This document shows positions 50,801 to 59,145 of a stretch of 64,000 nucleotides of DNA, piece after piece. Numbering within the stretch: position 1 is the stretch's first letter; the number at the start of each line of letters is the position of its first letter. Position numbers and translations under genes: made by a program. Source of the DNA: CAWCDJ01 sp963836015. GTDB lineage: Bacteria > Acidobacteriota > Terriglobia > Bryobacterales > Bryobacteraceae. The stretch covers positions 186,001 through 250,000 of the forward strand of contig CAWIIF010000003.1 in the NCBI GenBank assembly GCA_963836015.1, read 5' to 3'. Below the pieces are notes generated by a model that was given only the letters and a program-made list of their open reading frames with translations, ran no database searches and was not told where the DNA came from.

Positions 50801-50967
50801 AGCTGCGGCGTCCCTTGGGCATCAGCATCGTCGGCGGATTGATTGTCAGCCAGATGTTGACGCTCTTCACCACCCCGGTGGTGTATCTGTACCTGGACCG
50901 CGCGCGGCTGTGGATTGCGCGGCGCCGGGAATCCGCCCCGGCGACAGCCCGTCCGGCGGAAGGCTGA
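47854..50967 (+). CDS. mdtC: RND multidrug efflux pump subunit, MdtC type
   Basis: A 1037-residue pump paralogous to the preceding MdtB. It opens EPFIRRPVATSLLTAAVVLAG; the helix-4 pair is in TGFVVDDAIVVIENIA. The second-half helices are EPALIAMALVAVYIVLGVLYES. Its ATG overlaps the mdtB stop by 4 bases, giving coupled translation for a mixed trimer. A Pro/Gly insertion (PPPPAGPGGNE, about residue 770) in the last periplasmic loop distinguishes it from its partner. Confidence 0.95.
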   Translation: MNLSEPFIRRPVATSLLTAAVVLAGIVAFRLLPVSPLPQVEYPTIQVTASLPGASPQTMASSVATPLERQFGRIAGLTEMTSTSYLGSTLIVLQFDLSRNIDAAARDVQAAINAARTYLPTNLPSAPLYRKVNPADSPILILALTSDTVDQASMYDAASSVLQQKVSQVSGVGQVFAGGSSLPAVRVELNPTVVNRYGLSLDQIRTFLGTANANRPKGQIENGDTAFQLKTTDQLLKAAEYKPLIVAYQNGAPVRLSDLGDVIDSVEDLRNAGLADGKPAVLLVIFRQPGANIIETVDRVKAMLPELRASIPAAVNLEVMIDLSVTIRASVHDMEYTLLASIGLVVFVVFLFLRNGMATLIPSVVAPLSLLGAVGIMYLAGYSLDNLSLMALAISTGFVVDDAIVVIENIARYLEQGLTPYEAALRGSQEIGFAVLSMSTSLVAVFIPILLMGGIVGRLFREFAVTLSATILVSMVVSLTTTPMMSARFLRRQTGHGWFYRAGETVFDWIRDTYAAALRAVLRHPGLTLAVLLCTVSVTMYLFVRIPKGFFPEQDTGRMMGIVQARQDISFQAMRQKVAYFVEAVRSDPAVAHVVAFTGGSGGTNMGRMFVSLKDLSERKVGVADVMARIRRKTANVPGAALFMQAIQDIRVGGRLTGAEYQFTLTSQDLPLLTNWGPRILARLRTMRMLTDVNSDLQNSGLAAQIAIDRDTASRLQLSVQNIDDGLYNAFGQRQVSTMFTDLNQYHVVMEVAPQFWQSPDALKITYVRVPPPPAGPGGNEVPLSTIARFGQSTTPIVVNHQGQFPSVTISFNLRPDVSLGDAVDAIGAATSGMGMPAAIQSGFTGTAEAFQSSLAGEPALIAMALVAVYIVLGVLYESLVHPLTILSTLPSAGAGALLALLLFRTELSVIAIIGILLLIGIVKKNAILMIDFALEAERRGGMTSRDAIYQACLLRFRPITMTTMAAMLGALPLALGTGTGSELRRPLGISIVGGLIVSQMLTLFTTPVVYLYLDRARLWIARRRESAPATARPAEG

Positions 50968-50970
50968 GCC

Positions 50971-52443
50971 ATGCGAAGAGCGATCGCGGCATGTGTATTG
51001 CTTGGCCTTGCGGGCTGCAGTGTAGGTCCGAAATACAAGCGGCCCTCCGCGCCCGTGGCCCCGGCTTACAAGGAGCCGCCTCCAGCCGGCGATCGTTGGA
51101 AGACCGCGAATCCGAGCGACGGCGCGCTGCGGGCGAACTGGTGGGAAGAGTTCGAAGATGCGCGCCTCAACGAGCTCGAGGGGCGGGTAGTGGTGGCCAA
51201 TCAGAACGTGAAGCAGGCGGAGGCGGCATTCCGGCAGGCCCGGGCACTGGTCGCCTTCAATCGCGCCGGCTACTTTCCGGTGGTCACGACCCAACCCAGC
51301 ATCTCGGGCAGTAAGGGCTCGTCCAATCTCGGCGGGGGCGCCATCTCCCAAACCACTTCCTCCTCCGGTGGAACGAGCGGACCGATCGCTTTTTACAACC
51401 TGCCCTTCAGCGTTTCCTGGCAGCCGAATTTCTGGGGGAGCATCAGCCTGACCGTGCAAAACGCGGTGGCGCAGGCACAAGCCAGCGCCGCCCAGCTCGA
51501 GAACATCAAGCTGAGCATGCAGGCGGATCTCGCTTCCGACTATTTCGCAATGCAGGCCGTGGACATGGAGGAGCGACTCTACCGCGACACGATTCAGGCT
51601 TACGAAGCGGCCCTCCGGCTGACGACTGCCCGCTTTCAACAGGGGGTGGCGTCGATGGGCGATGTCGCCGCCGCGCAGGCGCAACTGGATTCCGCACGCG
51701 CCGCCCTCAGCGACCTGGCCATCTCGCGGGCCCAGTTCGAGCACGCCATCGCCGTGCTGACCGGGCGGCCGCCCGCCCAGCTTTCGCTGGCTCCCGGCAG
51801 GATGGACGGGGCGCCTCCGCCAATCCCCCCGGGACTTCCTTCGCAATTGCTGGAGCGAAGGCCGGATATTGCCTCGTCCGAACGTCTGGTGGCCGCGGCG
51901 AACGCGGAGGTAGGGCTGGCGCGGGCCGCCTACTTTCCGACAGTGACGTTGAGCGCAATTGGCGGACTCGAGAGTACCAGCATCCTGAACTGGATCAGCT
52001 GGCCCAGCCACTTCTGGTCCGTCGGAACGCAGGCGGCCGAGACCCTGCTCGATTTCGGACGGCGCCACGCGCAGGAGGCGGAGGCGCGGGCCGCCTACGA
52101 CCAGACGGTCGCCACCTACCGCCAGACTGTTCTGACTGCGTTTCAGGAAGTGGAGGACATACTCGCGTCCCTACGCCAGTTGGAAATCGAGGAGGCCCAA
52201 CTGGCATCGGCCTCCCGGGCTGCCCGGGAATCGGTGCGGGTGGTGAGCGAGCAGTACAAGTCAGGAACCGTCTCCTACCTGGACGTGATCACTGCGCAAG
52301 CCATCGCTCTCGCGGACGAGCGGGCCCAGGTGCAGGCAGCCGGGCGGCGGTTCACTTCTACTGTGCAACTGATCCTGGCCCTCGGCGGCGGATGGAACGC
52401 CTCGCAGCTACCGTCGCCGTCCAGTTTGAAGAAAGGGCACTGA
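50971..52443 (+). CDS. Outer-membrane efflux lipoprotein (NodT/OprM family)
   Basis: A 490-residue TolC-like channel. The lipobox is LLGLAGCSVGPKYKRP with Cys near residue 16, so it is lipid-anchored. Two long helical repeats with the usual signatures follow (ANWWEEFEDARLNEL, then PSQLLERRPDIASSERLVAAANAEVGLARAAYFP). It starts 3 bases after mdtC and completes a tripartite export system together with MdtA-B-C. Confidence 0.94.
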   Translation: MRRAIAACVLLGLAGCSVGPKYKRPSAPVAPAYKEPPPAGDRWKTANPSDGALRANWWEEFEDARLNELEGRVVVANQNVKQAEAAFRQARALVAFNRAGYFPVVTTQPSISGSKGSSNLGGGAISQTTSSSGGTSGPIAFYNLPFSVSWQPNFWGSISLTVQNAVAQAQASAAQLENIKLSMQADLASDYFAMQAVDMEERLYRDTIQAYEAALRLTTARFQQGVASMGDVAAAQAQLDSARAALSDLAISRAQFEHAIAVLTGRPPAQLSLAPGRMDGAPPPIPPGLPSQLLERRPDIASSERLVAAANAEVGLARAAYFPTVTLSAIGGLESTSILNWISWPSHFWSVGTQAAETLLDFGRRHAQEAEARAAYDQTVATYRQTVLTAFQEVEDILASLRQLEIEEAQLASASRAARESVRVVSEQYKSGTVSYLDVITAQAIALADERAQVQAAGRRFTSTVQLILALGGGWNASQLPSPSSLKKGH

Positions 52444-52446
52444 CCT

Positions 52447-53722
52447 CTACTTAGCCGGAAGTTGATTCTCCGCGCGAGTCCTGAGACTGACATCGACCGG
52501 CGTATTCACTGGAAGTACCACGTCTTCTCCGCGCGCAATGAAGGTGGAGTAGATGCTGAAGGCGGCGCCGGTAAAGGCGATGCTGGAAGCCACGGTACGG
52601 GAGGTCTGCGCCACCAGTGTGCCGATCAGTCCGAGGCCCACGGCCCCCGATTCGGCGCGGCCTCCGATGTCCTGATCGGGCACCCCTTCCGAGTTGTAAT
52701 CCTGGTGAAGCGAGAGGCCGGCCGCGGCCGCCGCAATGGCCGGAAAGATGAACCGGCTCTTCGGGACTGGTGGCCCGCGCGCCTCCTTCGGAATCGAGAG
52801 CCAGGTGCGCGTCGAAATCCGCCTCCACTCCCTCCAGGTAGCCTTGTACAATCCGCGGCGCGCCCTGTGGCAATTCGATCCTGCGGAACACGAAGAGCAG
52901 TTTTCCATTGCGGTGCAGGCGCCGGGCCGGCCGCGCCTCCACTACGTCTCCCACCAGGCGGCTGCCCTCGGGAATCAACAACCGGTGATCGGCCGAGAAC
53001 AGCGGCCGGGTAACGACGGCTTCCACGGGCGCTCCCCGGCGCGCAGTCGCGGAGCTGAGAGAAGTCACCAGGCGCGCGCGGACTTCCTGCCCCTCGGGCC
53101 CCGAGGCCGCGGGTTGATCGGTTGACGCCGCGATGTGCGCCCGCGCCGGCACGGCCAGCGGATCCTGCAACGCGGCGTTGAAAAGAGTCCCCGTCGCCCA
53201 GGATTGCCGGTGGTAGGGAAGCATGCCCAGCAGGGCGCCTTTGATCCGGCTCAACTTGCCCGGCGTCCGGAAGGCGCGAATCGCGCCGTCGGACAGCAGT
53301 GAGGGCTTATGCCCCTCCTGCTTCTTCCCTTGCTTCGCGACCCGCGCGGTGTGCGCCGTGCCGCGGGAGGGCGACGTGCGTAGGGCGAGCCTCGAGCCGT
53401 CGTCAAGCACCACGGCATCGAACTGCGCCCGAACATCCCTGCGCGGCGTGAAGTTGCCGGAGAGGATCGCCTGGAGCCGCCTCTTCACAGGGACGCCGCC
53501 GATTTCGGCAACGTGCCCTTCAACCAGGCTGCCGGCCGGAAGCACCATCCGGTCGTAGACGTAAACCGGTTCCACCAGGGTGCCGCGGATCGCCTGGCCG
53601 GCGCGTTTAATGCCGACGCGCTTGTCGAGCGCAACCCGCAGGGGGACACCCGAAGCGACCGTCGCTGGATCTTGCGCGAGGGCAGCCCAAGTGATGGTCA
53701 GTAACACTATGCATCCACGCAT
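52447..53722 (-). pseudogene. Exported VirB10/TrbI-like beta-barrel domain protein, broken by one frameshift
   Basis: About 424 residues if the frame is repaired. It starts at 53722 with a signal peptide (MRGCIVLLTITWAALA) behind GGAGAG. Two repeated motifs of the form 'Val-Leu-Pro-Ala-Gly-Ser-Leu-Val-Glu-Gly' (MVLPAGSLVEGHV near residue 60 and LLIPEGSRLVGDVV near residue 250) resemble the beta-barrel of VirB10/TrbI. The frame is lost after RATSP. Removing one base from the GGG at 52763-52765 (plus strand) restores SPKSRFIFPAIAAAAAGLSL, a C-terminal hydrophobic stretch, and a stop at 52447. No other type IV secretion gene is near, so the role is unknown. It is either a mutation or a sequence error. 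Confidence 0.65.
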
Positions 53723-53764
53723 TCGTAGTCTCTCCGGCTCCCCCGAGGCGTCCAGGCTACTCCC

Positions 53765-53794
53765 ATTAGACAAGACGCAACCGCGATTCTTCAA
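53765..53794 (-). promoter_or_regulatory. Probable promoter of the VirB10-like gene
   Basis: TTGAAG (53789-53794), an 18-base spacer and TCTAAT (53765-53770) on the minus strand lie 42 bases before the ATG at 53722. Confidence 0.4.
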
Positions 53795-53834
53795 CTGTTA
53801 CAATCCGCGAGCCGGGTACTACTATAGACGGTGC

Positions 53835-56273
53835 ATGAGGAAACTACTGGTGTCGGCATTCTGCGCCCTGCTGGTTTGTGGCGGCGCGGCGGCCATCGAT
53901 CTGGCCGGCCTGCGATCCATCGGCCCGGTGACGGCCTTCAGTAAAACCGAGTCGGGCGTCACGCTGAATTGCGCCGACGGCTCCGAGGTGCGCATTACCG
54001 TGCTGGCCCCGGATCTGATCCGCGTGCGGGCGGCATTTCTCGGTAAACTGTCCGCCCGCGATCACTCCTGGGCCATCGAGAAGACCTCCTGGGACGCGAC
54101 AAGCTGGGATCTCGCCGAAGACCCCGGCGCGCTGCACATCTCCACGAGCGACCTGGAGGTCGTAGTCCACCGCTCTCCGCTCCTGATCGAATTTCGCGAC
54201 GCCAAGACGCATCAAACCATCAATGCGGACCAGCAGCCAATGCGATTCGACCCCCAATCTGGCCTGGTCGCCGCCGCTAAGGCCCTCGGCTTCGACGAGC
54301 ATTTCTACGGCTTGGGCGAGAAGGCCACGCGGCTCGATAAGCGCCGCGGCGAGTTCACCATGTGGAACTCCGACACCTATGCCTACCAGGAAGGCACCGA
54401 TCCGGTCTACCAGAGCATTCCGTTCTACATCGGCTGGCAGCGCGGCGCGGCCTACGGCATTTTCTTCGACAACAGCTACCGGACCCACTTCGATTTCGGC
54501 GCGTCTTCCCAGGAGTACGCCGCGTTCTCGGCGGAGGGCGGCGAGATGAATTACTACTTCTTCCAGGGGCCATCAATCAAAAAGATCCTGGCTCGCTATG
54601 CTGATCTCACCGGGCACATGCCTATGCCGCCCATGTGGGCGCTCGGCAATCAACAAAGCCGGTACAGCTACTACCCCGAATCCGTCGCCGAAGAGGTGGT
54701 CCGCAAATACCGCGCCGACGATCTGCCGCTCGACGTCCTCCACCTCGATATTCACTTCATGAACGAGTACCGGCCTTTTACCTGGGACACGCAGCGCTTC
54801 CCGAACCCCAAGGCCTTCACGGACCGTCTGCGGGCGCAGGGCGTCAAAGTGGTGACGATCGTCGACCCCGGCATCAAGTATCAGCCTCCCGTGGTAGGCG
54901 CCCACGACGCGGCCAGCCACCCCGAGCTGGCGCCGCAGGATCAGAGTTACTACGCCTACAACCAGGGGCATGCGCAGGATTTCTTCCTCAAACGCAAAGA
55001 TGGCCGCCCGTACATCGCCCGCGTCTGGCCCGGTGAATCGGTTTTCGTGGACTACACACTGGAGCCGGCAGCTCGCTGGTGGGGAGACCTGCACCGCGCC
55101 TATACGGACAACGGAGTGGCGGGCATCTGGAACGACATGAACGAGCCGTCGGATTTCAACGACCAGACCGGTAAGTCGCAGATGGACGTGGTGACGTACG
55201 ATGGCGGAACTTACTCGCCATATGCCGGGAACCGCAACGTTTTCGGACTGAATGAAGCCCGCGCCACCTACCAGGGCCTCGAGCGGCTGCTACCCAATCA
55301 GCGCCCCTACGTCATCACCCGCGCTGCCTACGCCGGAATCCAGCGGTACGCCACCATGTGGGCCGGGGACAACCGCAGCACCTGGGACGCGCTCGCCCTC
55401 AGCCTGCCGATGTTCATGACGCTCGGCCTTTCGGGCGAGCCGTTCGTGGGAGCGGACGTCGGAGGCTTCGTCGGCCGCACCGGTCCCGAGCTGCTGGTGC
55501 GGTGGTACGAGGTCGGCTTCCTCACGCCCTTCTGCCGCAATCACGCCGCTTTGGACTCTCCGGATCACGAGCCCTGGCGCTATGGCAAGTATTACGAGGA
55601 CATCATCCGCAAATACCTGAAGCTCCGGTACCGCCTGCTCCCGTTCCTTTACACGACGCTCGAGGAATCGCACCGCACCGGAATGCCCCTGTTCCGGCCA
55701 TTACTGCTCAACTATCAGGACGACGAAAACACGCTCGAGATCGACGACGAGTTCATGATCGGCGCCGATCTGCTGGTGGCACCGATCCTCAAGCCGGACC
55801 TGACCGCGCGGCTCGTTTACCTGCCGGCCGGCGTGTGGTTCGACTACTGGACCGGCGCCAAACACGAGGGAGGCCGCATGATCCGGGTGGAAGCGCCGCT
55901 CGAAACCGTGCCGCTCTTTGTCCGGGGCGGGGCCATTCTTCCCCTGGGCCCGGAGATGAACTATGTGGGTGAGAAGCCCGCCGACCCGATGCATTTCGAG
56001 ATCTACCCCGATGCGCGGGGCGAGGCCTCTGCATCACTGTATGAAGACGACGGCCTTACGGATGCGTACCGGCAGGGCATCTTCCGCCAGACCAGCGTAA
56101 CCTACAGGCACACACCTGGTGGGGACCAGATCGACGTGAGTGCGCCGAAAGGAACGTATCGTCCCGGCCCACGAGACCTGGTGTTTACGATGATCGATGG
56201 TAATCGGCAGGCCAGCGCGGCGACGGCCCGCCTCAGAGACGACGGCCGAGGCCACCGCATCGAACTGCGTTAG
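53835..56273 (+). CDS. Exported alpha-glucosidase, glycoside hydrolase family 31
   Basis: An 812-residue GH31 enzyme with a signal peptide (MRKLLVSAFCALLVCGGAAA). The N-terminal beta-sandwich contains FYGLGEKATRLDKR; the barrel has the nucleophile Asp in GIWNDMNEPSDF near residue 440 and the acid/base Asp in TMWAGDNRSTWD near residue 515. Beta domains with VPLFVRGGAILPLGP follow. It should release glucose or xylose from alpha-linked oligosaccharides outside the cytoplasm. TACTAT lies 9 bases before the ATG and there is no Shine-Dalgarno; the frame is open upstream only as shadow. Ends 2 bases before the convergent helicase stop. Confidence 0.93.
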   Translation: MRKLLVSAFCALLVCGGAAAIDLAGLRSIGPVTAFSKTESGVTLNCADGSEVRITVLAPDLIRVRAAFLGKLSARDHSWAIEKTSWDATSWDLAEDPGALHISTSDLEVVVHRSPLLIEFRDAKTHQTINADQQPMRFDPQSGLVAAAKALGFDEHFYGLGEKATRLDKRRGEFTMWNSDTYAYQEGTDPVYQSIPFYIGWQRGAAYGIFFDNSYRTHFDFGASSQEYAAFSAEGGEMNYYFFQGPSIKKILARYADLTGHMPMPPMWALGNQQSRYSYYPESVAEEVVRKYRADDLPLDVLHLDIHFMNEYRPFTWDTQRFPNPKAFTDRLRAQGVKVVTIVDPGIKYQPPVVGAHDAASHPELAPQDQSYYAYNQGHAQDFFLKRKDGRPYIARVWPGESVFVDYTLEPAARWWGDLHRAYTDNGVAGIWNDMNEPSDFNDQTGKSQMDVVTYDGGTYSPYAGNRNVFGLNEARATYQGLERLLPNQRPYVITRAAYAGIQRYATMWAGDNRSTWDALALSLPMFMTLGLSGEPFVGADVGGFVGRTGPELLVRWYEVGFLTPFCRNHAALDSPDHEPWRYGKYYEDIIRKYLKLRYRLLPFLYTTLEESHRTGMPLFRPLLLNYQDDENTLEIDDEFMIGADLLVAPILKPDLTARLVYLPAGVWFDYWTGAKHEGGRMIRVEAPLETVPLFVRGGAILPLGPEMNYVGEKPADPMHFEIYPDARGEASASLYEDDGLTDAYRQGIFRQTSVTYRHTPGGDQIDVSAPKGTYRPGPRDLVFTMIDGNRQASAATARLRDDGRGHRIELR

Positions 56274-56274
56274 C

Positions 56275-57513
56275 TCAGACCACGCAGGAAAGCTGGCGAC
56301 GTCCGTAGCGCCCGCGCTTGCCGAACGAGCGCACGCGCGGGGGAGCTGCCGGCGCGGGCATCACGATCACCGGAGCCGCCGACCTGTCTTCTCGCTCCAC
56401 GTCGGACGAAACCGCCCGCCGGACGAGACGCGTGTTGATCGTCCGCTCGATGCGCGCGATCTCCGTGCGCTCGGATCGAGTCGCGAAAGTCGAAGCGGTG
56501 CCGGCGGCGCCGGCGCGGCCCGTCCGCCCCACGCGGTGGATGAAGTCCTCGGGAGCCTGCGGCAGATCGTAATTCACCACGTGCGCAATCCCCTCCACGT
56601 GGATCCCGCGGGCAGCCACGTCGGTGGCCACCAGCACGCGGTAGGATCCCTCCTGGAAGCCGCGCAGCGCCTGGTTGCGCTGATTCTGGGAACGGTCGCC
56701 GTGGATCGCCGCGGCCTTTACACCGTCGCGCGCCAGTTTCTTCGAAAGGCGGTCTGCACCGCGTTTGGTCCGCGCAAATACCAGGAACGACCCTTCCTCT
56801 TCCTGCAGCATCTTCTGCAGCAGGCCGAGTTTGCGATCCTGCTCCACTTCGTACAGGTGCAGGTCCACCGTCTCGACGGGCCGCGTGGTGGAGCCCACCT
56901 CGACGCGCACCGCGTTCTTAACGTGTGTTTCCACCAGCCGTTTGACCGAGTTTTCGATGGTGGCCGAGAAGAGCAGCGTCTGGCGCGAGGGCCCGGCGGC
57001 CGCCAGGATGCGGTCCACCGTGGGTAGGAATCCCATGTCGAGCATGCGATCGGCCTCGTCCAGCACCAGCATGCGGACGCCGGACAGGTTCACCAGTTTC
57101 CGGCTGAGAAAATCGTAGAGACGCCCGGGGGTGGCGATCAGCACCTGCGCGCCTTTGCGGATGGCGTTGAGCTGGGTCCGCTCGCTGACTCCGCCCACGA
57201 CGACCGCGGCGCGGATCGCGGAACCCGCCGCCATCGTGGCGAACGTTTCCTCGATCTGTATGGCGAGTTCCCGGGTAGGAGTAAGGACCAGGCCGCGGAT
57301 GCCCGCGGCGGTGTCCTGTTCAAGAAGGTGAATGAGGGGCAGGACAAACGCGAGGGTTTTGCCGCTTCCGGTTTGCGCGGTCGCGACGAGGTCCTGGCCG
57401 TCGAGTGCCGGCGGAATCGCCTGCGCCTGGACGGGGGTTGGTACGGCAAAGCCGTGTTTTTGAAGATTGCCCTTAAGCCGGGCAGAGAGAGACAGTTCAG
57501 AGAAATTTTTCAT
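56275..57513 (-). CDS. rhlE: DEAD-box RNA helicase (RhlE type)
   Basis: A 412-residue ATP-dependent RNA helicase. The Q motif (FSELSLSARLKGNLQKHGFAVPTPVQAQAIP), motif I AQTGSGKT, PTRELAIQ, TPGRL, DEAD in LVLDEADRML, SAT in LFSATIE, ATDVAARGIH and HRVGRTGRAG are all intact. A short basic Arg-rich tail (RVRSFGKRGRYGRRQ) may bind RNA. RhlE-type proteins assist ribosome assembly and mRNA decay, often at low temperature. The gene is divergent from the aminotransferase; TACAAT about 80 bases upstream could be its -10. Confidence 0.92.
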   Translation of the reverse strand: MKNFSELSLSARLKGNLQKHGFAVPTPVQAQAIPPALDGQDLVATAQTGSGKTLAFVLPLIHLLEQDTAAGIRGLVLTPTRELAIQIEETFATMAAGSAIRAAVVVGGVSERTQLNAIRKGAQVLIATPGRLYDFLSRKLVNLSGVRMLVLDEADRMLDMGFLPTVDRILAAAGPSRQTLLFSATIENSVKRLVETHVKNAVRVEVGSTTRPVETVDLHLYEVEQDRKLGLLQKMLQEEEGSFLVFARTKRGADRLSKKLARDGVKAAAIHGDRSQNQRNQALRGFQEGSYRVLVATDVAARGIHVEGIAHVVNYDLPQAPEDFIHRVGRTGRAGAAGTASTFATRSERTEIARIERTINTRLVRRAVSSDVEREDRSAAPVIVMPAPAAPPRVRSFGKRGRYGRRQLSCVV

Positions 57514-57620
57514 TTAACTTTCGAGGATGAGAATCGGCGAGCCGACTACCGGCTAGGGGAGAAGGGGTTGCGGATCAACTTCCAGTAGATTCTATTGTAG
57601 CAGCAGCGGGCGCTTCCCGC

Positions 57621-57649
57621 TTGACACCCCTCCGCAATCTGCGTATTGT
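57621..57649 (+). promoter_or_regulatory. Promoter of the Tat-type aminotransferase gene
   Basis: A perfect TTGACA (57621-57626), 17-base spacer and TATTGT (57644-57649) give a leader of about 90 bases, ending in AAGGAG before the ATG at 57748. A GC-rich inverted repeat (AGCGGG/CCCGCT) overlaps the -35 and could be an operator. Confidence 0.6.
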
Positions 57650-57747
57650 AGTCATGTTTGACGCTCCGCCGTGCTGCGGACACTCTCTCGCCTGGTCCGC
57701 GTGGTTCCGATTCCCCGGGTCCTCTGACTAAATCAAGGAGACACAAA

Positions 57748-58938
57748 ATGGCTCTTACCACCGAGCGAGGGGTCTTAGCTCCCCAGCAAGCCGAATCACT
57801 TACGGACCGCGGATTCACCCGCCGGCAAATCGGCCGCATGGCCACACTGTTGACAGCCGGGGCGGCACTGCCGTTCTACAACGAATTCGCCATGGCGCAG
57901 GACGCCGAACGGCGCATGGAGCGCGGCGGCGGCGCGCGGCGCATCATCGATCCGAACGCAATCCGCATCAGCTCCAATGAGAACCCGATGGGGCCGTGCA
58001 AAGAGGGGCTGGAAGCGATTGCCAGAGTGGCGCCGAAGGGCTGGCGCTATTCTCCCAACAACGAGCAGGGCGAATTCTCGAAAACAGCCAGCGAGCTGCT
58101 CGGCGTGAAGGAAGAATACATTCAGGCCACGGCCGGCTCCAGCGATCCGCTTCATCGTTCGAGCTGCGCATTCACCTCGCCTACCCGGAGCTGGGTCATG
58201 GCCAATCCGGGCTACGGCGGGGGCGCGCCCGCATTCATCGGCTCCAAGGTGGTGCGCGTCCCGCTCAAAGACGACTACTCGCACGACGTGAAAGCCATGA
58301 TCGAGGCCGACCCGGAGGCGGGCGCCTACTACGTCTGCAATCCCAACAACCCCACCGGCACGCTCACTCCGATCAAGGACATCGAATACCTGCTGGCCCA
58401 CAAGAAGCCGGATGCCGTGGTGGTGGTCGACGAAGCTTACATCCATTTCTCACACGACGCCGAATCGGCCATCAGCCTGGTGGCCGCCGACAAGGACGTA
58501 GTGGTCCTGCGCACGTTCTCGAAGATTTACGGCATGGCCGGCCTGCGCGCCGGCATGGCGATCGCGCGCCCCGATCTGCTGGCGAAAATGCGGCGCTACT
58601 CCGGCAGCGGCTTCCTGCCGGTCACCGGGCTGGCCTGCGCCACGGCCAGCATGCGGGTCGGGAACCTGGTGGCCGAGCGCCGGGCGCTTTGCAAGCAGAT
58701 CCGCGAGAGCACGTTCTCCTTTCTAGAAAAGAAGGGCATCTCGTTCATCCCCAGCCAGGCCAACTTCTTCATGATGGAAGTGAAGCAGCCCGGCGTCGAT
58801 TTTGCCAAAGCCATGGCCGAGCAGAAAATCATCATCGGCCGCATCTGGCCGGTCTGGCCTACCAAGGTGCGCGTCACGGTCGGCACGCAGGAAGAGATGG
58901 CCAAGTTCGATCAGGCCGTCGCCCGGATCATGGGCTAG
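57748..58938 (+). CDS. Histidinol-phosphate-aminotransferase-like PLP enzyme with twin-arginine signal
   Basis: A 396-residue fold-type I aminotransferase. The start has AAGGAG seven bases before it. The N-terminus runs ALTTERGVLAPQQAESL and then FTRRQIGRMATLLTAGAALPFYNEFAMA, which looks like a Tat export signal. The PLP domain follows: ISSNENPMGPC, VCNPNNPTGTL, VVVDEAYIHFS with the cofactor Asp, and the Schiff-base Lys in FSKIYGMAGLRAG. The C-terminal VRVTVGTQEEMAKF supplies the carboxylate-binding Arg. The aminotransferase resembles HisC but export would take it away from histidine synthesis, so a peptidoglycan, envelope or extracellular substrate must be considered. No his genes are nearby. 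Confidence 0.85.
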   Translation: MALTTERGVLAPQQAESLTDRGFTRRQIGRMATLLTAGAALPFYNEFAMAQDAERRMERGGGARRIIDPNAIRISSNENPMGPCKEGLEAIARVAPKGWRYSPNNEQGEFSKTASELLGVKEEYIQATAGSSDPLHRSSCAFTSPTRSWVMANPGYGGGAPAFIGSKVVRVPLKDDYSHDVKAMIEADPEAGAYYVCNPNNPTGTLTPIKDIEYLLAHKKPDAVVVVDEAYIHFSHDAESAISLVAADKDVVVLRTFSKIYGMAGLRAGMAIARPDLLAKMRRYSGSGFLPVTGLACATASMRVGNLVAERRALCKQIRESTFSFLEKKGISFIPSQANFFMMEVKQPGVDFAKAMAEQKIIIGRIWPVWPTKVRVTVGTQEEMAKFDQAVARIMG

Positions 58939-59145
58939 CCGGGTAACGGACTGCGCTGCAAGGAGGGCCGTTGTCCGCCCGGCATCAAAGCCGAACGCTC
59001 CCGCCACGGCAATCCTATCGGCCGATCTGATACAAAAAGGCATGGAGACCGGCTATTTCCGCAAAGACGACACCAGGGAGCCGCCTCAACTTGTCGGCCG
59101 CGGGCTTTCGCGCCCTCTGCCACCGGTCCATCTGGAGGTATATCA
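58939..59145. other. Intergenic gap (207 bases), no gene seen
   Basis: It lies between the aminotransferase and the Lnt-like gene. A 124-codon frame crosses it but begins inside the aminotransferase in another frame and has no protein-like features. GGAGG at the 3' end is the ribosome site of the next gene. Confidence 0.4.
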
